NCBI RefSeq assembly: GCF_033446605.1
Contig: NZ_JAWQUO010000009.1
Location: 1-64,000, forward strand
Direction: 5' to 3'
DNA: 64,000 nt
Source of the DNA: Iodobacter sp025352645
Lineage (GTDB): Bacteria; Pseudomonadota; Gammaproteobacteria; Burkholderiales; Chitinibacteraceae
Position 1 is the stretch's first letter. The number at the start of each line of letters is the position of its first letter. This document shows positions 27,818-37,013 of the stretch, in pieces. Both the position numbers and the translations under genes were made by a program. The notes under the pieces were generated by a model, which did not search any database, was not told where the DNA came from, and saw only the letters and a list, made by a program, of their open reading frames with translations.

Positions 27818-27846
27818 AAGAATGCGGCCCGCGAGGCCGCATTCTT
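27818..27846. terminator. Hairpin after fabI
   Basis: Twelve-base perfect stem AAGAATGCGGCC / GGCCGCATTCTT with a 5-nt loop, 112 bp after fabI. The T-tract is weak. It likely separates the fabI cluster from vgrG. The rest of 27707-28038 shows only the parS-like site and an AT-rich promoter region. Confidence 0.65.
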
Positions 27847-28038
27847 ATTGCCATAAGAAATAGTAATTAGAATATTTTTAGCCACCAGCACTGAATTGAT
27901 TCGCATGCCAATAAGGCAGATTACTTACAGACCAAATAGAGATTTACGGGTAGTTGTGTAGTAATTACAAAACACATTAAACAGCATGACAAAAGCTTCG
28001 TGTAATATACAAGCCTTCTTGTAAGCCCTTGGTTTAAC

Positions 28039-31017
28039 ATGCCCTTCGATCTACTCGCTTCGTTTGCCGCTGCTTTTAATCAGGAAAATCGCCTAATTAC
28101 CCTTCAGCTTAGCGATGGTGCAGCGTGGGGTGAACAATTACTCCCCCAACGCGTATCAGGTAGCGAAGGCATCAACCAAGCTTATTGCTATCGGCTTGAA
28201 TGCCTGTCTCCCGATAGCCACTTAGAGCTTAAATCTTTACTTGGTTTGCCCGTAGCTCTGGGCGTTATCGATGCAAACGGTGCAGCAATAGAGCGCTGTG
28301 GTATTGTTTCTAAGGCAGAATTATTAGGCTCTGATGGCGGTTTTGCTAAATATGCATTGACCATTGAGCCGCCTTTTTCTTTATTACGTTACCGCCGCAC
28401 CTCCCGCGTGTTTCAGGACTTAAGCGTAGCCGAGATTATTAAGCAAGTTTTAGCGGAGCATCAGGCACTTAATCCCGTGTTTGCCAGCGTGCAAACGCTG
28501 GAGCTTCAGTTATCAGGCACACATCCCCCACGCTCCTACTGCCTGCAATACCGAGAATCTGATTTTGATTTTTTGCTGCGCCTCATTCATGAGGAAGGCA
28601 TTTCATGGCGCTTTAAGCACTTAGCCGGAGATAGCCCGCAAGTTCAGCTCATTTTGTTTGATGACGTTTACGCCTTGCCGGAAACGGCAGATTCTGCCGT
28701 GCGCTTTCATCGATCTGACGCAACGGAAGAGAGTGATACACTGACCCGCTGGCATACCCAACGCAAAATAGGCAGTAGCAGCGTGTCCTTAGCGAGCTTT
28801 GATTACAAAGCCACCAGCACACAGCACAGTTTTAATGAAAGCAGTATCGATCAAGGGGATGGCGGCCAGCAAATTCAAGCCAGCTTAGAAAATTATGAGT
28901 CACAAACGCTTTATTACGCGGCAGATACTGAGCAGCTCAGCCATTACGCTCACCTGCGCCAGCAAGCCTTAGACTCACAAAAGAAGTCTTTTTCTGGCTC
29001 TGGCACATTGCGCGGCCTGCAAGCAGGGGAGTGGTTCCGCCTAGAAAATCACCCCGCCCATGAGTGGGACAGCGCCGAGCAGCGGGAATTCGCCGTAACC
29101 GAGCTGAAATTTACTGCAAATAATAATTTGCCCGCTGATCTTAGCCAGCACTTACTCATGATTGCCCCCAGTTTACTTGCCAGCTCTGGCGAGAGTGCCG
29201 CCCCGTATCATGCCGACTTTACCGCCCAAAGGCGCGGCCAACCACTCACCCCTGCCTTTGCTCACCAAGAACTCAGCAAGCCTAAAAGCCGTGGCTTACA
29301 AACCGCTACCGTGGTCGGCCCGCAAGGCAGCGCTGCCGATTCCAATCAAGCCTCAGAAGTGCATACCGATGAGCAAGGCCGCATAAAGGTGCAGTTTCAC
29401 TGGCAACGCGCTGCCGAGCACCCAGAATTTGGCGCAAACATGGATGACAAATCATCTTGCTGGATTCGTGTCGCCGCGCCATCTGCCGGTGCAGGCTGGG
29501 GCCATCAATTTATTCCGCGCATCGGGCAAGAAGTAACAATAAGCTTCCTCGAGAGCGATATCGACCGCCCCATCGTGACGGGTGTGGTTTACAACGGTAG
29601 TCATCAAAACCCAACTTTTAGCGGCGCAGGCAGCTTACCCGCCAATAAAACACTATCAGGTATCAAAACCAAAGAGTTTGAGGGCGGCCAATACGGCGAG
29701 CTGCTGTTTGATGATACTAAGGGTGAAGTCGGCACCAAGCTATCGAGCGAGCACGGAAAAACCCAGCTTAACCTTGGCTACCTGACTCACCCTCGCACCG
29801 ATGGTAAGGCCGAGTCGCGCGGCGAAGGCTTTGAGCTGCGCAGCGATAATCAAGGCGCAATCCGCGCCAATGGTTTACTGATTAGCACTGAAGAAAAAAG
29901 CGGCGCAAGCGGCAAGCAGCTCGACCACAGCCCCGCGCAAAGCCAGCTGGAAGCCGCCCTCGCCTTAGCCCAAAGCCTAGGTGAAGCCGCCACCCATCAA
30001 CTCGCCGACACTATTGAAACGGGGGACGACAATCAAACCGTTAAGCCAGACAATAGCGTAGGCGATAAAAAGACCTCCGGCCATTTGCACCACCACGTGC
30101 ATGCCAGCAAAAGCTTTGCAGCGGGTAGCAACACCGATAAAGACGGCAAGAATAAATCCCAAAATCAAGCTGGCCAGCAAAAAATTATCCTGCTACATGG
30201 GGAAGACGGCGTAGCTATTACCAGCCCGCAAAGCCAAACGATCAGCGCCGGAACCAACCTAGATTTGGTCGCCCAAAGAGACACCAACCAAACCTCTGGC
30301 CGCCGCTGGATTCATAATGTGGGATCACACATCAGCCTATTTGTGGCGGGCGTAAAAGACCAAGTCGCACTTAAACTGATCGCCGCTAAAGGTAAGATTC
30401 AGCTACAAGCGCAGAGCGACGATATTGAAATCACCGGCGATAAAGATTTAAAAGTTACCGCCTGCAAAGAAAGCATCCATATTGTTGCCAAAGACGAAAT
30501 TCTGATGACGGCAGGGGGTGGCTATATCCGCATAAAAGGGGGAAATATTGATATTCATTGCCCTGGGGAGGTAACGGTAAAGGGGGCGAATCACACGATG
30601 AGCGGGCCAGATAAGATGACAGCTCAGCATCCAGCCTTTCCCAAAAATACACCCAAATCACCGTTTATTTTTAAACTTGATCAATCACCAATGGGTGAGC
30701 AAAGCAGCTGGAATCGAATGCCCTATAAACTATATGCCGATGGTGCATTGATACAACAAGATGTTTTGGACGCCAGTGGGCAGCTGCATATTCCGCACGA
30801 AGTCCCAACACAGCATTACAAATTAGAATTAGCAAATGGATTGGTTTATCAGATTCCAGTAGCTAGCGAGTATAAAAACGCTTCTCAAGGGGATCTGGCA
30901 AATAAAGGATTTCATCGCTATGAGCCAGTAAAATCAAGTGATACTGATACGACAAAACACCAAGACTCTGCCCGTGAAGATTATCGCAACCTATTTACTG
31001 GCAAAGGTGAAGTATGA
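28039..31017 (+). CDS. vgrG: T6SS spike protein VgrG with C-terminal extension
   Basis: 992-aa VgrG, tip of the type VI secretion needle. The gp27-like N-terminal region spans about 10-370. The gp5 OB-fold spans about 425-520 (DEQGRIKVQFHW, GAGWGHQFIPRIGQEV). A His-rich linker lies near 682-690. The DUF2345/beta-helix region spans about 714-854. A further domain of about 120 residues (about 871-992) has beta-strand character (PYKLYADGALIQQDV... HYKLELANGLVYQI) resembling the transthyretin-like effector-docking extensions of some VgrGs. Its stop overlaps the PLD effector start (ATGA). No T6SS structural genes are in the window, so this is an orphan vgrG-effector island. No PAAR or DUF4123 adaptor gene is present. 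Confidence 0.92.
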   Translation: MPFDLLASFAAAFNQENRLITLQLSDGAAWGEQLLPQRVSGSEGINQAYCYRLECLSPDSHLELKSLLGLPVALGVIDANGAAIERCGIVSKAELLGSDGGFAKYALTIEPPFSLLRYRRTSRVFQDLSVAEIIKQVLAEHQALNPVFASVQTLELQLSGTHPPRSYCLQYRESDFDFLLRLIHEEGISWRFKHLAGDSPQVQLILFDDVYALPETADSAVRFHRSDATEESDTLTRWHTQRKIGSSSVSLASFDYKATSTQHSFNESSIDQGDGGQQIQASLENYESQTLYYAADTEQLSHYAHLRQQALDSQKKSFSGSGTLRGLQAGEWFRLENHPAHEWDSAEQREFAVTELKFTANNNLPADLSQHLLMIAPSLLASSGESAAPYHADFTAQRRGQPLTPAFAHQELSKPKSRGLQTATVVGPQGSAADSNQASEVHTDEQGRIKVQFHWQRAAEHPEFGANMDDKSSCWIRVAAPSAGAGWGHQFIPRIGQEVTISFLESDIDRPIVTGVVYNGSHQNPTFSGAGSLPANKTLSGIKTKEFEGGQYGELLFDDTKGEVGTKLSSEHGKTQLNLGYLTHPRTDGKAESRGEGFELRSDNQGAIRANGLLISTEEKSGASGKQLDHSPAQSQLEAALALAQSLGEAATHQLADTIETGDDNQTVKPDNSVGDKKTSGHLHHHVHASKSFAAGSNTDKDGKNKSQNQAGQQKIILLHGEDGVAITSPQSQTISAGTNLDLVAQRDTNQTSGRRWIHNVGSHISLFVAGVKDQVALKLIAAKGKIQLQAQSDDIEITGDKDLKVTACKESIHIVAKDEILMTAGGGYIRIKGGNIDIHCPGEVTVKGANHTMSGPDKMTAQHPAFPKNTPKSPFIFKLDQSPMGEQSSWNRMPYKLYADGALIQQDVLDASGQLHIPHEVPTQHYKLELANGLVYQIPVASEYKNASQGDLANKGFHRYEPVKSSDTDTTKHQDSAREDYRNLFTGKGEV

Positions 31018-32981
31018 GTAAACCTATTGTTACTCCCGCTGCGCTGGGGCAGACCAATGAATGCACAATCACACCTCCTTGGGTGGTGCAAAAAGCTGAA
31101 TATGCACCCGTTGGAGCGAGCTTTAAGCCATTAATCAATGGAGAAAGAGCATTTAGAGCTGTTTATGAAGCGATTGTCGCAGCAGAAAAATCGGTTTGCA
31201 TTATTTGCTGGGGCTTTCAACCTTCTATGTATTTTATTCGTGAAAGCGATCCTGATTTAATGAGCATTGGCAAGCTACTAGAGAAGAAAGCGGAAGCGGG
31301 CATTAAGGTTAGGGTTCTTTGTTTTGCTTTTGAGTTAACCCTTAAACCTTTTTACCTCAACGTTACAGGCGTTAAGCAGGGTTTAGGTGAATCCAATACA
31401 CCAGGCAGACATTCAATTGGGATTCAAGATCGCCCAGCTTATAGTGATGATGCTCAGTATCAATATGACTGTGATTGGTTCAATAAATACGATGAAAATC
31501 AAGAGATGTGGGATGTTGCCGTTAAGCTTGGAAAAGCAGTAATGGGTAATAAACGTGCAAATAATCTACGTTTCTTTAGCCGAGGTTTTAGCTCAACAGA
31601 TCGCGCACGTATTGCTGGCCGTAATTATGAAGATCAAGGATTGAGTGGCGGCACTAAAACCGTGCTAGCAGCGACCCCCAGCCATCACCAAAAAATGGTG
31701 TTAGTTGATTACGAAACACCCAATAAAGCAACTGGATTCGTCATGGGCCACAATATGCTTGATGAATATTGGGATAAAGATAACCACAGCTATTACCGCC
31801 AACATTATAAGGCAGGCCGTAATGGTGTTATTGGCCCACGCCAAGATATTTCGAGCAGAGTAACTGGCCCTGTTGTAGGCAATCTATTTTCCAACTTTAG
31901 CCAAGCTTGGGAAAAAGAAACCGGCGAGTCACTGGGGAAACTTGATTGCTCACGTTACCCTACACGCAAAGATGCTGAAAATCTGCCTGTATATGCGCAA
32001 ATTTTACGAACTCAACCGCAATATGGCATCAAAGAAATTAAAGATGTATATATGCAGGCAATTAATAATGCCAGCACAATGATTTATGCTGAGAATCAAT
32101 ACTTTCGCTGGCCCCCTTTAGCTGAAAAAATTAAAGAAGTTGCTCAAAAACAAACCCAGTGGGGATGTGACCCCGGCAAGCATGATGCTCTGTATTTATT
32201 TGTGACCACAAATTCCACGGATGATGGCGTAGGCTCAGGAACGGTCAACACTTATCGTATGCTCGATAGCCTAGGACGAGCCGACACCATACCCAATGTG
32301 GCCCGCTCAAAAGAGCTGGATGTTCGGCAAGCTGAATTAAAACAAGCCAAAGCACAAACTGATGCAGCACAAAGTAAAGTGAACCGATCCGCCCCGCAGG
32401 TTGAAGGCGGAATCCAATTTGGTAGGATTAGTGAAGCACACCTGCAAAACTTGGAAGAGCTAAATGTTGCAAACCAAAGGCAGAGCAAAGCAGAAGATGC
32501 CGTAAAAGCCAGTGAGGATGCACAGCAACGTGCCAAGAACAATGGCAAAGAGCGAGTCATTGCCCCCAAAGAAGTACCTGGTCTAAAAATGCAAATTTGT
32601 ACCTTGGTCGCTCCTGATTCGCCCGCTGGGAAGCCTTGGCTGGATGTGTATATCCACGCCAAATTACTAATGGTAAATGATAGTTTCACCACGCTTGGCT
32701 CTACAAATATCAATACCCGCAGTATGGAAGTTGATAGTGAATTGAATATCGCCTTTGCTGATAGCAGAATCACCAAGCCAATGCGTCAGCATTTATGGGG
32801 ACTGCATACCAATGGGATGGGGGCACAGGATGAACCCGCAGAGGCATTTAAAAAGTGGGATAAAATTATTAAGGAAAATAAGAAACGATCCCCCGATAGA
32901 AGCAAAGCTAGCCTAGGAAAACCCTATGCATCCCTGGTCGAGTTCTATCGCGGTAGTACCAAAATCTCAGACTCGGATTAA
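31014..32981 (+). CDS. Phospholipase D-type T6SS effector (Tle5-like)
   Basis: 655-aa protein with two HKD modules. The first is HHQKMVLVD (H225, K227, D232). The second is HAKLLMVND (H548, K550) followed by GSTNINTRS. At the canonical Asp position of motif 2 there is Asn (N555), with Asp next to it. An Ala/Gln/Lys-rich helical insertion (about 430-510) precedes motif 2. No signal peptide, as expected for a T6SS cargo. Position directly after vgrG with a 4-bp overlap, and before Sel1 lipoproteins, matches known vgrG-tle5-tli5 loci, where the enzyme hydrolyses phospholipids in the target periplasm. The effector role is inferred from family and context. Confidence 0.86.
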   Translation: MSKPIVTPAALGQTNECTITPPWVVQKAEYAPVGASFKPLINGERAFRAVYEAIVAAEKSVCIICWGFQPSMYFIRESDPDLMSIGKLLEKKAEAGIKVRVLCFAFELTLKPFYLNVTGVKQGLGESNTPGRHSIGIQDRPAYSDDAQYQYDCDWFNKYDENQEMWDVAVKLGKAVMGNKRANNLRFFSRGFSSTDRARIAGRNYEDQGLSGGTKTVLAATPSHHQKMVLVDYETPNKATGFVMGHNMLDEYWDKDNHSYYRQHYKAGRNGVIGPRQDISSRVTGPVVGNLFSNFSQAWEKETGESLGKLDCSRYPTRKDAENLPVYAQILRTQPQYGIKEIKDVYMQAINNASTMIYAENQYFRWPPLAEKIKEVAQKQTQWGCDPGKHDALYLFVTTNSTDDGVGSGTVNTYRMLDSLGRADTIPNVARSKELDVRQAELKQAKAQTDAAQSKVNRSAPQVEGGIQFGRISEAHLQNLEELNVANQRQSKAEDAVKASEDAQQRAKNNGKERVIAPKEVPGLKMQICTLVAPDSPAGKPWLDVYIHAKLLMVNDSFTTLGSTNINTRSMEVDSELNIAFADSRITKPMRQHLWGLHTNGMGAQDEPAEAFKKWDKIIKENKKRSPDRSKASLGKPYASLVEFYRGSTKISDSD

Positions 32982-32984
32982 ACC

Positions 32985-34301
32985 ATGCCACGATTTAGTT
33001 ATCTGCTATTAATTTGCCTCATGTTTACTGCTTGTAAAGCCAGCTCGCCCCATGCCAAGGAAAGGACTATGCCTGATTTACCCGATGTACACGCAAAACT
33101 TGCTTTTAGCTGTGTTTATGAAAAAGATCATTTACCAGAACTGCCCAAAGAAGCAGATACGCTGTTCCTTTATGCCCGCTGGCTACAAAAGAATAACCTA
33201 TTAAAACAAGACACCAAGGTTTATCCTGAGATTGCCCGCCTATACCGTATTGCCGCTGCTAATGGACACTACAAAGCCAATATAAATTTACAAAATGGCA
33301 TGACCGATGGCAGTCTGGAAGGATCAATTATTGAAGTCCTAGATTTAAATGATCAATTAGTAAAAGAAAATATCCCTACTGGCTTTTACAATATTGGCTA
33401 TTACATCGAGCATGGCTATGGCTACGATGAAAACCCTGAATTGGCACTAAAATACTTCCGAAAATCTGCCGATATGGGAAGCCCCGCAGGTCAATTTTAT
33501 GTAGGTGAAAAATTAGATCCTGCTGATATGGCACCAGAGGTTGCAGAAAAAATGTTCCAGTGTGCTGCAGAGCAGGGGCATGGTGAAGCGGCTATTTCAG
33601 TTGCGATTGGCTATAAAACATTAAAAAAGAAGTACCCAGAGGCTCTTGTTTCTTTTCAACTTGGAGTGAAAGCAGGGCATGAGACAGCAGCTTCATTTCT
33701 CGAAGGTGCGTTTCTCACCCCCTCCCCCAGTAATGAATTGGATTACCTCGCCTTAGAAAAAGACGAAGAACGCTCACGCCGCTATAAAGCAATTGGCGCT
33801 GTACTAGGCCGCTATTCTTACCTCAAGCCGACAGTAGAAGAAATTGACGATATTGTGCCCTTGCCACCAGCTAAATTGCCACCTTGGGACGGCTCTTTAA
33901 AATGGCTAAAAATGCATGAAGCGAACATTGCACCTGCTAAGCCCAGTGATGAACTGATCGCCAAACTGGCTAAAGCCAAGGGGCTGGATCCTGCATCGGG
34001 CATGCCGCTGGCCCTGCTTAAAAAAACGGAAGTTGTCCCTCCAGCTCCAGCCGCCATCACTACGCCAAGCCGCGTCGCCCTTGGCACCCTCTGTCACAAC
34101 GGCTTACCTTGCCCAGAGGCCGGTCTGTGGGTTGGCTATTTTGAAGGGCAAAAATATAGCCACCTGCTCAGCAAAGGCCAGCTTATGCCCACCATTCCAG
34201 CATCAATTCCCCGCAGCAATAAACTGGCCCAATGGCTAAAAGGCCCTGAAAAAATGGAGCTGGCTATGGAATGGCAATTGGAAAAATATACGGATGCATG
34301 A
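32985..34301 (+). CDS. Sel1-repeat lipoprotein, probable Tle5 immunity protein (copy 1)
   Basis: 438 aa. It has a lipoprotein-type signal ending in LMFTAC (Cys17), an N-terminal helical region, and Sel1-like repeats around 140-230 (ALKYFRKSADMGSPAGQFYVGEKL). These are followed by a linker PLPPAKLPPWDGSLKWL and a C-terminal domain with a Cys pair (GTLCHNGLPCPEAG). It starts 3 bp after the effector stop. Its first two thirds are clearly diverged from copies 2-5, but the last 80 residues are almost identical, suggesting gene conversion at the 3' end. It should sit in the periplasm where a PLD effector acts. Immunity is inferred by analogy to Tli5 proteins. Confidence 0.82.
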   Translation: MPRFSYLLLICLMFTACKASSPHAKERTMPDLPDVHAKLAFSCVYEKDHLPELPKEADTLFLYARWLQKNNLLKQDTKVYPEIARLYRIAAANGHYKANINLQNGMTDGSLEGSIIEVLDLNDQLVKENIPTGFYNIGYYIEHGYGYDENPELALKYFRKSADMGSPAGQFYVGEKLDPADMAPEVAEKMFQCAAEQGHGEAAISVAIGYKTLKKKYPEALVSFQLGVKAGHETAASFLEGAFLTPSPSNELDYLALEKDEERSRRYKAIGAVLGRYSYLKPTVEEIDDIVPLPPAKLPPWDGSLKWLKMHEANIAPAKPSDELIAKLAKAKGLDPASGMPLALLKKTEVVPPAPAAITTPSRVALGTLCHNGLPCPEAGLWVGYFEGQKYSHLLSKGQLMPTIPASIPRSNKLAQWLKGPEKMELAMEWQLEKYTDA

Positions 34302-34329
34302 TTTTGTTTGGAAGGCGAGAGTCAATAAA

Positions 34330-35643
34330 ATGTCTGCGCATATTTATTGCTTCGTCTTGTTTGCTGCCCTTGCACTCACGGCCTGCGGCAATGATTTTAA
34401 GGATAGAAAATTGGATAGTCTGGATAATATTAAAGCCAAGCTGGCATTTACTTGCGCTTATGAAAAAGATCATTTACCTGACTTACCTGCAGAGGCAGAT
34501 ATCTTATTTAAATACGCCCGATTTTTAGAGAAATACAATACCCAAAAGCAAGATGAAGGTGTGTTTGCAGAAATAGAACGCCTCTATCGCATTGCAACCG
34601 CCAACGGCCATTACAAAGCCAGTATTAATTTACAAAACGGCATGATGCGCCGTTATTTACACGGCAGCTCCACCGAAATGGCCGACTGGGCAGAAGAGCT
34701 GATCAAGGCCAATATCCCTGCGGGCTACTTCCTAATGGGCCTCTATATCAAAAATGGCAGTGCAGGGATTAAAAAAGACCCTGAGCTGGCTTTACGCTAT
34801 TTCCGTAAGGCTGCTGACTTGGGTAATCCAGATGCACAATATTATGTCGGAGATAAGTTAGCACCGATTGATATCGCGCCAGATGTAGCTCGTCAAATGC
34901 ACCAATGTGCTGCGGATCAGGGGCATGGGGAGGCGGCAATGGATTTAGGCTTCAACTTCCAATTGACGGGAAATTTTGTTGCGTCTGCCAAGGCTTTTCA
35001 ACTAGGTATTATTGCCGGCAATTCCACTACAGCATCTTTTCTGAGAGATGCATTTAAAGCCCCGTCCCCTGATGATCCATTAAACTATTTAGCGCTTGAA
35101 AAAGATGATGAACGATCATCACGATATGAAAAAATATGGCGGATGTTAGCAAACTATTCCTTTGCTAATCCCAAAGTCCCCGAACTAGACCAAATAGTAC
35201 CCTTGCCACCGGCTAAGCTGCCTAAATGGGATGGCACATTCCAATGGCTTAAAGAATACCAAGCTAAAGTCGCCCCTGAAAAACCAAGCGATGAACTGAT
35301 CGCTAAATTGGCTAAAGCCAAGGGGCTAGACCCTGCATCGGGCATGCCGCTGGCCCAGCTTAAAAAAGCAGAAGTTGCCCCTCTAGCTCCAGCCTCCATC
35401 ACTACGCCAAGCCGCGTCGCCCTTGGCACTCTTTGCCACAACGGCTTACCTTGTCCAGAGGCCGGTCTGTGGGTTGGCTATTTTGAAGGGCAAAAATATA
35501 GCCACCTGCTCAGCAAAGGCCAGCTTATGCCCACCATTCCAGCATCAATTCCCCGCAGCAATAAACTAGCCCAATGGCTAAAAGGCCCAGAAAAAATGGA
35601 ACTGGCTATGGAATGGAAATTGGAAAAATATACGGATGCATGA
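34330..35643 (+). CDS. Sel1-repeat lipoprotein, probable immunity protein (copy 2)
   Basis: 437 aa from the ATG at 34330, which gives a compact lipoprotein signal (lipobox ALTAC) and has GAGAG at 8-nt spacing. An in-frame ATG at 34294, overlapping the previous stop (ATGCATGA), would add 12 residues. Sel1-like repeats lie at about 130-220 (ALRYFRKAADLGNPDAQYYVGDKL). The central stretch (about 205-275; GFNFQLTGNFVASAKAF) is unique to this copy, whereas both ends match copies 3-5. Gly at +2 after Cys predicts outer-membrane sorting. Confidence 0.82.
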   Translation: MSAHIYCFVLFAALALTACGNDFKDRKLDSLDNIKAKLAFTCAYEKDHLPDLPAEADILFKYARFLEKYNTQKQDEGVFAEIERLYRIATANGHYKASINLQNGMMRRYLHGSSTEMADWAEELIKANIPAGYFLMGLYIKNGSAGIKKDPELALRYFRKAADLGNPDAQYYVGDKLAPIDIAPDVARQMHQCAADQGHGEAAMDLGFNFQLTGNFVASAKAFQLGIIAGNSTTASFLRDAFKAPSPDDPLNYLALEKDDERSSRYEKIWRMLANYSFANPKVPELDQIVPLPPAKLPKWDGTFQWLKEYQAKVAPEKPSDELIAKLAKAKGLDPASGMPLAQLKKAEVAPLAPASITTPSRVALGTLCHNGLPCPEAGLWVGYFEGQKYSHLLSKGQLMPTIPASIPRSNKLAQWLKGPEKMELAMEWKLEKYTDA

Positions 35644-35671
35644 TTTATTATGGAGAGCGAGAGTCAATAAA

Positions 35672-36985
35672 ATGCCTGCGCGTATTTATTGCTTCGTCTT
35701 GTTTGCTACCCTTGCACTCACGGCCTGCGGCAATGATTTTAAGGATAGAAAATTGGATAGTCTGGATAATATTAAAGCCAAGCTGGCATTTACGTGTGCT
35801 TACGAAAAAGACCATTTACCCGCCTTGCCTGCCGAGGCAGATATCTTATTTAAATACGCCCGATTTTTAGAAAAATATAATACCCAGAAACAAGATGCAG
35901 GCGTATTTGCAGAAATTGAACGGCTTTATCGTATTGCCACGGCCAACGGCCATTACAAAGCCAGTATTAATTTACAAAACGGCATGATGCGCCGTTATTT
36001 ACACGGCAGCTCCACCGAAATGGCCGACTGGGCAGAAGAGCTGATCAAAGCCAATATCCCTGCGGGCTATTTCCTAATGGGCCTCTATATCAAAAATGGC
36101 AGTGCAGGGATTAAAAAAGACCCTGAGCTGGCTTTACGCTATTTCCGTAAGGCTGCTGACTTGGGTAATCCAGATGCACAATATTATGTCGGAGATAAGT
36201 TAGCACCGATTGATATCGCGCCAGATGTAGCTCGTCAAATGCACCAATGTGCTGCGGATCAGGGGCATGGGGAGGCGGCGACAGACTTAGGTATAGATAT
36301 GAAGTTTTCGAAAAGTTATCCTGAGTCTGTTAAAGCCTTTCAGACAGGGGTCACTGCAGGACATGAAATCTCAGCATTGGCTTTAGAAGAAGCTTTTAAA
36401 GGCCCTTCCGCAGCAGATGATCACACTTATTTAGGACTTGAAAAAGACGATGAACGTGCAAAACGCTACAAAACTATCGGCGCGATGTTGAGCGCTTATT
36501 CTTTTGCTAATCCTAAAGTCCCCGAACTAGAGCAAATCGTACCCTTGCCACCGGCTAAGCTGCCTAAATGGGATGGCACATTCCAATGGCTTAAAGAATA
36601 CCAAGCTAAAGTCGCCCCTGAAAAACCGAGTGATGAGCTGATCGCCAAATTGGCTAAAGCCAAGGGGCTAGACCCTGCATCGGGTATGCCGCTGGCCCTG
36701 CTTAAAAAGGCTGAAGTTGCCCCTCCAGCCCCAGCCGTCGTTGCATCCCCAAGCCGCGTTGCCCTTGGCACCCTCTGCCACAATGGCTTACCTTGCCCAG
36801 AGGCCGGTCTGTGGGGTGGCTATTTTGAAGGGCAGAGATATAGCCACCTGCTCAACAAAGGCCAGCTTATGCCCACCATTCCAGCATCAATTCCCCGCAG
36901 CAATAAACTAGCCCAATGGCTAAAAGGCCCTGAAAAAATGGAGCTGGCGATGGAATGGCAATTGGAAAAATATACGGATGCATGA
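35672..36985 (+). CDS. Sel1-repeat lipoprotein, probable immunity protein (copy 3)
   Basis: 437 aa from the lipoprotein start at 35672. The overlapping in-frame ATG is at 35636, exactly 1342 bp after that of copy 2. Signal peptide, Sel1 repeats and C-terminal domain match copy 2. The centre differs (GIDMKFSKSYPESVKAFQTGVTAGHE), and the linker AVVASPSRVALG is shared with copy 5 rather than copies 2 and 4. Minor changes in the C-terminal domain (GGYFEGQRYSHLLNKG) distinguish it. Confidence 0.82.
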   Translation: MPARIYCFVLFATLALTACGNDFKDRKLDSLDNIKAKLAFTCAYEKDHLPALPAEADILFKYARFLEKYNTQKQDAGVFAEIERLYRIATANGHYKASINLQNGMMRRYLHGSSTEMADWAEELIKANIPAGYFLMGLYIKNGSAGIKKDPELALRYFRKAADLGNPDAQYYVGDKLAPIDIAPDVARQMHQCAADQGHGEAATDLGIDMKFSKSYPESVKAFQTGVTAGHEISALALEEAFKGPSAADDHTYLGLEKDDERAKRYKTIGAMLSAYSFANPKVPELEQIVPLPPAKLPKWDGTFQWLKEYQAKVAPEKPSDELIAKLAKAKGLDPASGMPLALLKKAEVAPPAPAVVASPSRVALGTLCHNGLPCPEAGLWGGYFEGQRYSHLLNKGQLMPTIPASIPRSNKLAQWLKGPEKMELAMEWQLEKYTDA

Positions 36986-37013
36986 TTTATTATGGAGAGC
37001 GAGAGTCAATAAA

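Noticed and set aside
29977..30180. Minus-strand frame inside vgrG that looks like a membrane protein
   Set aside because: It is antisense to a well-supported VgrG coding region, lacks an SD and arises from the coding bias of the plus strand.
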